NCBI GenBank assembly: GCA_031367325.1
Contig: JANLPQ010000033.1
Coordinates: forward strand, 1 to 64,000
Length of the DNA stretch: 64,000 bases
Reading direction: 5' to 3'
Source: JAAFIP01 sp031367325
Lineage (GTDB): Bacteria; Pseudomonadota; Gammaproteobacteria; Burkholderiales; Burkholderiaceae_C
Part shown: positions 59,164 to 64,000 of the stretch, piece after piece
Position numbering within the stretch: the stretch's first letter is position 1
Layout of the letters: every line of letters starts with the position of its first letter
Position numbers and translations under genes: made by a program
The notes under the pieces: generated by a model
What the model saw: the letters and a program-made list of their open reading frames with translations, nothing else
Database searches by the model: none
Told to the model about the DNA's origin: nothing

Positions 59164-59556
59164 TTAAAACATTGAGTTCGAGTGCTTTGATTCGCTGGGC
59201 ACAACCTGCAGCACGTCCCAGTGTTCGACGATTTTTCCTTCGCTGTCGAAGCGGAAAATATCGATGCCCGCCCAGTCCTTGTTCTTGTCCGTAGGCCAAG
59301 TCTGATGGCAATGAAGGACAACAAAACTGCCTTCGGCCACAGATCGCTTGAAGTGAACCTGCTTGTCCGGATAATCTCGCGCCATCTGTTCAAAGTACTC
59401 GACAAAAGCGTCCTTGCCATCCGCCACGTGTGGGTTATGTTGTGTATAGCTTGCTCCCACATAGCGCTCTACGGCCTCACGCGGTTTGCACTGGTTGAAC
59501 ATTAGCTCATAGAAAGCCATCGCGTTACTGCGGTTTTCCTCGGGGGTGCTGGGCAT
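59164..59556 (-). CDS. SnoaL-like protein
   Basis: 130 residues. Single SnoaL/NTF2-like domain: AVERYVGASYTQHNPHVADG, GKDAFVEYFEQMARDYPDK, VVLHCHQTWP and DIFRFDSEGKIVEHWDVLQ. This is the COG4922-like group with the His-Asn-Pro motif. Substrate not known. A REP-A copy fills its leader. Confidence 0.88.
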   Translation of the reverse strand: MPSTPEENRSNAMAFYELMFNQCKPREAVERYVGASYTQHNPHVADGKDAFVEYFEQMARDYPDKQVHFKRSVAEGSFVVLHCHQTWPTDKNKDWAGIDIFRFDSEGKIVEHWDVLQVVPSESKHSNSMF

Positions 59557-59582
59557 ACGTGCTCCTTCAAGAATGCACTTAA

Positions 59583-59662
59583 TTTACTATAAATTTAATA
59601 GCTGCTTGAGCAGTAAATACTTGGACTACAGGGCTAAGTGGCACAATAAATCCTCATTTATC
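59583..59662 (-). repeat. REP-A repeat, copy 15
   Basis: TTACTATAAATTTAATAGCTG, CTTGAGCAGTAAATACTTGG and ACTACAGGGCTAAGTGGC, a good match to copy 14 including the extra right end CACAATAAATCCTCATTTA. Overlaps the last 9 bases of rsmI. Confidence 0.87.
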
Positions 59663-60568
59663 CGATTTGAGCGACAAAGCTAACTCATACAGCGCATTGC
59701 GCGGCTCACCGGTAATATCCGCCGCCAGTTTTACCGCCGTTTTAGTCGGTAGCTCAGCCAGCAGCAGTTGCAACACGCGCTGGCCTTGGGTGGTTTGGGC
59801 GGCTTCGGTGGCGCGGGGGTGGATGACGATGGCGAACTCGCCTTGGGTGCGGTAGGGGTCTGCGGCTAGCCAAGTGGTGATGCCTTGCGCGGGCACAGTG
59901 GCGATGTCTTCAAACTGTTTGGTGAGCTCGCGGCCCAGGGTGACGTTGCGCTCGCCTAGGGCGGCCAGTGCGGTGGCCAAGGCTTCTATGCGGTGCGGGG
60001 CTTCTAGCAGCACCACGGCGCGGGGCTCGGTGGCGATGGTGGCTACTTGGGCTTCGCGTTCTTTGGCTTTGGTGGAGAGAAAGCCCTGAAAGATGTAGGC
60101 CCCTGTGTCGTCTGCAATGCCGGCCACGCTGAGCAGCGCCGTTACGCTGCTGGCACCGGGCAGGGGCAGCACGCGCAGACCTGCGGCGCGCACGTCTGCG
60201 GCTAGGCGCGCGCCGGGGTCGCTTACGGCGGGGGTGCCTGCGTCGCTCACATAGGCTACGCGTTCGCCTGCGCGTAGGCGGGTGATGATGAGTTGGGCGG
60301 CCTCGCGTTCGTTATGTTCATGAGCGGCCAGCAGCGGCTTGGTGATGCCATACACGCGCAGCATGGCTTGGGTGTGGCGGGTGTCTTCGCAGGCAATGGC
60401 GTCGACCAAGCCCAGCACGTGCAAGGCGCGCAGGGTAATGTCGGCCAGGTTGCCAATGGGCGTGGCCACCACGTACAGTGTGCTTGGGGGGTAATGCTGC
60501 TGCCCTGCGGCGGCTTGGGCTGCGCCCTGCGCCAAGCTGTACGATGCGTGTAATGGTGTGGTGTTCAA
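59654..60568 (-). CDS. rsmI: 16S rRNA 2'-O-methyltransferase RsmI
   Basis: 304 residues. Methylates the 2'-OH of cytidine 1402 of 16S rRNA. Tetrapyrrole-methylase fold: LYVVATPIGNLADITLRAL, CEDTRHTQAMLRVYG, VSDAGTPAVSDPGARL, LPGASSVTALLS, and LGRELTKQFEDI. The start is TTG at 60568 (the 30-residue N-terminal tail is not conserved; the real start may be nearer the conserved PSTLYVV). Divergent from yraN, as in many proteobacteria. Confidence 0.95.
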   Translation of the reverse strand: MNTTPLHASYSLAQGAAQAAAGQQHYPPSTLYVVATPIGNLADITLRALHVLGLVDAIACEDTRHTQAMLRVYGITKPLLAAHEHNEREAAQLIITRLRAGERVAYVSDAGTPAVSDPGARLAADVRAAGLRVLPLPGASSVTALLSVAGIADDTGAYIFQGFLSTKAKEREAQVATIATEPRAVVLLEAPHRIEALATALAALGERNVTLGRELTKQFEDIATVPAQGITTWLAADPYRTQGEFAIVIHPRATEAAQTTQGQRVLQLLLAELPTKTAVKLAADITGEPRNALYELALSLKSDK

Positions 60569-60637
60569 TCGAATCCCAGTCTGTGGTCTATTTTTTGTAG
60601 CGGTGGCCCGTCAGTTTTACTTTTATCTTACTTAACT

Positions 60638-61087
60638 ATGTTTTCAAATCGCGCAAACCGTGTTCAGGCTGCAACCCCAAGCATAACGACAAATAAGCCT
60701 ACCGCACCTGCTAAGTCACCCACCACCAAGCGGGTGGGCGACGCGGCAGAAGACTTGGCTTTGGCTTACCTGGAAAAACAAGGCCTGCGGCTGATAACGC
60801 GTAATTTTAAAACTCCGGGCCGTGGCGGTGGTGAGGTAGATTTGATCATGCACGCACCTGACGGTACGCTGGTATTTGTCGAGGTGCGCAAGCGGCGCAG
60901 CAGCACCCACGGTGGCGCGGCAGGCAGCATCAGCGCGTTAAAGCAGCGGCGCATTGTGTTTGCAGCGCGGCATTATCTGTCTCGGCTAGCGCGCATGCCG
61001 CCTTGCCGATTTGATGTGGTTAGCCTAGAGGGCGCGGCGGATGCACTGCAGATCGAGTGGCTGCGCGCCGCCTTTGATGCAACTTAA
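60638..61087 (+). CDS. UPF0102 YraN-like nuclease-fold protein
   Basis: 149 residues. UPF0102 family, a restriction endonuclease-like fold: GDAAEDLALAYLEKQGLRLI, RNFKTPGRGGGEVDLIMHA and TLVFVEVRKRRSSTHGGA. Catalytic-type Glu, Asp and Glu-x-Lys/Arg positions are visible. Cellular function unsettled. Upstream and divergent is rsmI. Confidence 0.92.
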   Translation: MFSNRANRVQAATPSITTNKPTAPAKSPTTKRVGDAAEDLALAYLEKQGLRLITRNFKTPGRGGGEVDLIMHAPDGTLVFVEVRKRRSSTHGGAAGSISALKQRRIVFAARHYLSRLARMPPCRFDVVSLEGAADALQIEWLRAAFDAT

Positions 61088-61154
61088 CGCATGAAAATGT
61101 GTCTAAATTCATCACGCTGCCTTATCGTTAAATCTTACGCGGTATCATCACCCC

Positions 61155-61751
61155 ATGCTAGAACAAAGAATAGAAAAACACTTTATTGATAGCGCCGACC
61201 TCAAATATCAAGCGGCCTTGGCGCTGTCTAAGCCTATCGCGCTGGCCACGCAGGCGATATTGGTCAGCGTGACTAGTGGCGGCAAGGTGTTGGCCTGTGG
61301 CAATGGTGGGTCTGCCGCCGATGCGCAGCATTTTGCGGCAGAATTTATTGGCCGTTATGAACGTGAGCGGCCCGAGCTAGGCGCTATAGCGCTCACCACC
61401 GACAGCTCTATCATCACTGCCATTGCCAACGACTATGACTTCAGCGTGATCTTCTCCAAGCAGGTACGTGCCTTGGGTGTGGCAGGCGACGTGCTGCTGG
61501 CCTTGTCAACCAGCGGCAACTCGGCCAACATCATCGCCGCCATCGATGCAGCCCATGCGCGCGACATGACGGTGGTGGCCTTAACCGGCAAGGGCGGCGG
61601 CAAAATCGGCGCGATGCTGCGCGAAACGGATATACACATTTGCGTACCGCATGACCGCACCGCTAGGATACAAGAGGTGCATCTTTTAACCCTACACTGT
61701 ATCTGTGACGGTGTAGATACCCAATTACTTGGAGAACAGGAAACCCCATGA
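61155..61751 (+). CDS. SIS-domain protein, DiaA/GmhA type
   Basis: 198 residues. Sugar-isomerase (SIS) fold: ACGNGGSAADAQHFAAEFIG, RPELGAIALTTDSSIITAIA, LALSTSGNSANIIAAIDAAH. Close to DiaA, a DnaA-binding replication factor, and to phosphoheptose isomerase GmhA. Its position after yraN and before the BON lipoprotein is that of diaA in enterics. The stop overlaps the next start (ATGA). Confidence 0.9.
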   Translation: MLEQRIEKHFIDSADLKYQAALALSKPIALATQAILVSVTSGGKVLACGNGGSAADAQHFAAEFIGRYERERPELGAIALTTDSSIITAIANDYDFSVIFSKQVRALGVAGDVLLALSTSGNSANIIAAIDAAHARDMTVVALTGKGGGKIGAMLRETDIHICVPHDRTARIQEVHLLTLHCICDGVDTQLLGEQETP

Positions 61752-62578
61752 CCATTTTGACCAAGCCCCCGCTGCGCATTACGGCAACTTTGCTGGCCAG
61801 TGCCGCCTTAGTGACCACCCTCAGCGCCTGCCTGCCCTTGATTGTGGGCGGTGCTTTTGTGGGTAGCGGGCTGGTAGCCACCGACCGCCGCACCTCGGGT
61901 ACGCAGCTAGAAGACGAAGGCATAGAGCTGCGGGCCAATAGCCGCTTGCGCGGCGTGCTCAGCGACGGTGGCCACGTGAACGTGACCAGCTACAACCGCC
62001 AAGTGTTACTAACAGGCGAGGTGTCGTCAGAGGCCGAGAAAAAGCTGGCCGAAGACACCGTGACTGCGGTAGACAACGTGCAAAAAATTGTCAATGAACT
62101 CATCATTGGGCCGGTTACTGGGCTGGCCCAGCGCTCGGGCGACGTGTTGACCACTGGCAAAGTGCGCGCGGCCTTTGTCGATGCTAAAGATATCTACGCC
62201 AATTCTTTTAAAGTAGTTACCGAGCGCGGCATAACCCACCTGATGGGCCGCGTAACCCAGCGCGAGGCAGACCGCGCTACCGAGATTGCGCGCAACACCA
62301 GTGGCGTGCAAAAGGTGGTGCGCATTTTTGACATCATCACCGAAGACGAGCTGCAACGCCAGCCGCTGGCACCGCCTAGGCCTGCCAGCAGTGCACCTGC
62401 GGCCACCAGCACGCCTGCAGTTAACAGCACGCCTGCAGTTAACAGCACGCCTGCAGTTAACAGCACGCCTGCAGTCAACAGCACGCCTGCAGTCAACAGC
62501 ACGCCTGCAGTCAACAGCACGCCTGCGGCTAGCACCGCCAGCCCCGTCAGCCCACCTAAGCCCGCTGCCAGCCAGTAA
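61748..62578 (+). CDS. BON-domain lipoprotein with repeat tail
   Basis: 276 residues. A signal peptide ends at the lipobox LSAC (Cys about 28). Two BON domains follow (about 50-115 and 125-195: VNVTSYNRQVLLTGEVSSEA, RGITHLMGRVTQREAD). This is the DolP-like group, which binds outer-membrane phospholipid near division sites. The C-terminus (about 205-276) is Ala/Pro-rich with seven NSTPAV-type units. It follows the DiaA-type gene in a conserved order. Confidence 0.88.
   Translation: MTILTKPPLRITATLLASAALVTTLSACLPLIVGGAFVGSGLVATDRRTSGTQLEDEGIELRANSRLRGVLSDGGHVNVTSYNRQVLLTGEVSSEAEKKLAEDTVTAVDNVQKIVNELIIGPVTGLAQRSGDVLTTGKVRAAFVDAKDIYANSFKVVTERGITHLMGRVTQREADRATEIARNTSGVQKVVRIFDIITEDELQRQPLAPPRPASSAPAATSTPAVNSTPAVNSTPAVNSTPAVNSTPAVNSTPAVNSTPAASTASPVSPPKPAASQ
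62405..62530 (+). repeat. 18-bp tandem repeat in the BON lipoprotein
   Basis: Seven 18-base units of the type AACAGCACGCCTGCAGTT. Units 1-3 end in GTT, units 4-6 in GTC, and the last in GCT, which shows successive duplications. Each unit encodes six residues (NSTPAV). Confidence 0.93.
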
Positions 62579-62718
62579 GCCCAGCCGCCTTGGCTGGCAC
62601 TTGGTGTGGGCTACCTCATTTCGTACCTGACATGTAACCCGATTGCTGCGACAATGTAATTTGATTACAAGCCCGCTGGGTATTGGTCAACTATCGGCAT
62701 CAGAGAGAGACTACGCCC

Positions 62719-64000
62719 ATGGACACCCGCATCCCCCGCCACGCCACCAAAATTGTGGCCACCCTTGGCCCCGCATCCAACACGGTAGAACTGCTAGAGC
62801 AAATGATCAACGCCAAAGTCAGCGTGGTGCGGCTGAACTTTAGCCACGGCACGGCGCAAGACCATATCAACCGCGCTGCCATGGTGCGCGAGGCGGCGCG
62901 CCGCACGGGCCGCGAGGTCGCCATCATGGCCGACCTGCAGGGCCCCAAAATTCGTGTGGGCAAGTTTGCCAAAGGCAAGGTCATGCTGGAGGCGGGCAAA
63001 AAATTCATACTCGATGGCCTGCGCACCGAGCTGGGCGACATTGACGCTGTGGGCCTAGACTACAAAGACCTGCCGCGTGACGTACGCGCAGGCGATGTGC
63101 TGCTGCTGAACGATGGTTTGATTGTGCTGACGGTTGACAGCGTGAAAGGCGAGTCGGTGTACACCACCGTCAAAGTGGGCGGCGAGCTGTCTAACAACAA
63201 AGGCATTAACAAACAAGGCGGCGGTCTGACAGCCCCCGCGCTGACCGCCAAAGACATGGACGACATTAAAACCGCCATGTCGTTCCAGGCCGACTATGTG
63301 GCGGTGAGCTTTCCGCAAAACGCCACCGACATGGAGATGGCGCGCCAGCTGTGCAACGTGGCCGGGGCTGAGTACAAACACAAGCCGGGTTTGATCGCCA
63401 AGATCGAGCGCGCCGAGGCCATCCCGCACTTGGAATCCATCCTCAAAGCCAGCGATGGCATTATGGTGGCGCGCGGTGACTTGGCTGTCGAGGTAGGCAA
63501 CGCCGCCGTGCCCGCACTGCAAAAACGCATGATCAAAATGGCCCGCGAGATGGACAAGTTTGTCATCACCGCCACACAGATGATGGAGAGCATGATCACC
63601 GCGCCCGTGCCCACCCGCGCCGAGGTAAGCGACGTGGCCAACGCTGTGCTAGACGGGACGGATGCCGTGATGCTGAGCGCCGAAACCGCGTCGGGCAAAT
63701 ACCCGCTCGAGACCGTGCAGCAAATGAGCAGCATTTGCGAAGCGGCCGAGCAAGCCGAAAGTGTCGAGCTGGACGCCGACTTAACCGGCAAGCGGTTTGA
63801 TCGCATTGACCAGTCCATTGCCATGGGCGCGCTGTTTACCGCCCACCACCTGAACGCCAAAGCCATCGTGGCGCTGACTGACAGCGGATCGACCGTGCTG
63901 TGGATGAGCCGCCACCGCATTCATGTGCCCATTTATGCGCTGACCCCGCGCATCGCCACACAGCGCAAAATGGCCATTTACCGCAACGTACGCCCCCTGC
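62719..64000 (+). CDS. pyk: Pyruvate kinase, 3' end outside window
   Basis: Converts phosphoenolpyruvate and ADP to pyruvate and ATP. The frame from the ATG at 62719 is open to the last base, 427 codons of about 480. Blocks: KIVATLGPASNTVELLEQM, RLNFSHGTAQDH, ADLQGPKIRVGKF, VGGELSNNKGIN, IEKIERAEA-like strand (IAKIERAEAIPHL), VARGDLAVEVGNAAVP and the active-site stretch MMESMITAPVPTRAEVSDVA. Clear identification. Confidence 0.97.
   Translation, partial: MDTRIPRHATKIVATLGPASNTVELLEQMINAKVSVVRLNFSHGTAQDHINRAAMVREAARRTGREVAIMADLQGPKIRVGKFAKGKVMLEAGKKFILDGLRTELGDIDAVGLDYKDLPRDVRAGDVLLLNDGLIVLTVDSVKGESVYTTVKVGGELSNNKGINKQGGGLTAPALTAKDMDDIKTAMSFQADYVAVSFPQNATDMEMARQLCNVAGAEYKHKPGLIAKIERAEAIPHLESILKASDGIMVARGDLAVEVGNAAVPALQKRMIKMAREMDKFVITATQMMESMITAPVPTRAEVSDVANAVLDGTDAVMLSAETASGKYPLETVQQMSSICEAAEQAESVELDADLTGKRFDRIDQSIAMGALFTAHHLNAKAIVALTDSGSTVLWMSRHRIHVPIYALTPRIATQRKMAIYRNVRPL

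Noticed and set aside
62405..62530. CRISPR-like array
   Set aside because: Units are adjacent without spacers and are translated as NSTPAV repeats.

Overview
The window is a contiguous piece of a betaproteobacterial chromosome, most likely Burkholderiales and probably Comamonadaceae. The evidence is gene order (leuS-lptE-holA, phoH-ybeY, rsmI divergent from yraN-diaA-BON lipoprotein), protein sequences of that type, moderate GC content, and dense short interspersed repeats. The strain cannot be named from the sequence.

Layout. 1-7424: 3' part of leuS, then lptE and holA, with a divergent arginase/ornithine cyclodeaminase versus Lrp-type regulator module between lptE and holA. 7425-8258: a gene-free stretch of repeats. 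8259-12761: small membrane protein, cupin, MidA-type methyltransferase, pteridine-reductase-like SDR, folB and a BLUF-like protein lacking its photochemical residues. 12802-23314: 7TM/degenerate GGDEF protein, ttcA, lipoprotein, phosphatase, ruvB and ruvA separated by a MazEF-type pair, a GNAT and a C13-type lipoprotein, then phoH, ybeY and a TetR regulator. 24038-37635: a solute uptake and catabolism cluster with a LacI regulator and two matching LacI-type operators. 37625-46883: a MocR regulator divergent from a ten-gene amino-acid operon with four exporters. 46889-56596: exported protein, phosphatase, gabT with an aldehyde dehydrogenase remnant, and a two-component system divergent from an SPFH/SH3-like pair. 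56622-58735: a relic integron (truncated intI, attC-like site, cassette genes, HigBA-type toxin-antitoxin). 59164-64000: SnoaL-like protein, rsmI, yraN, diaA-type gene, BON lipoprotein and the 5' part of pyk.

The strongest unexpected signal is a palindromic repeat of about 55-80 bp, called REP-A here, with 15 recognisable copies in 64 kb. Most are intergenic, but four are translated in frame inside genes, one supplies the start codon and half of a lipoprotein signal peptide, and one supplies the Shine-Dalgarno and start codon of ybeY. A second, GC-rich element is inserted in frame in the PhzF-like gene. The other main candidates for undescribed biology are the catabolic cluster, the MocR-linked operon, the two-component/SPFH locus and the decayed integron. 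Functions of these systems are inferred from families and context only.
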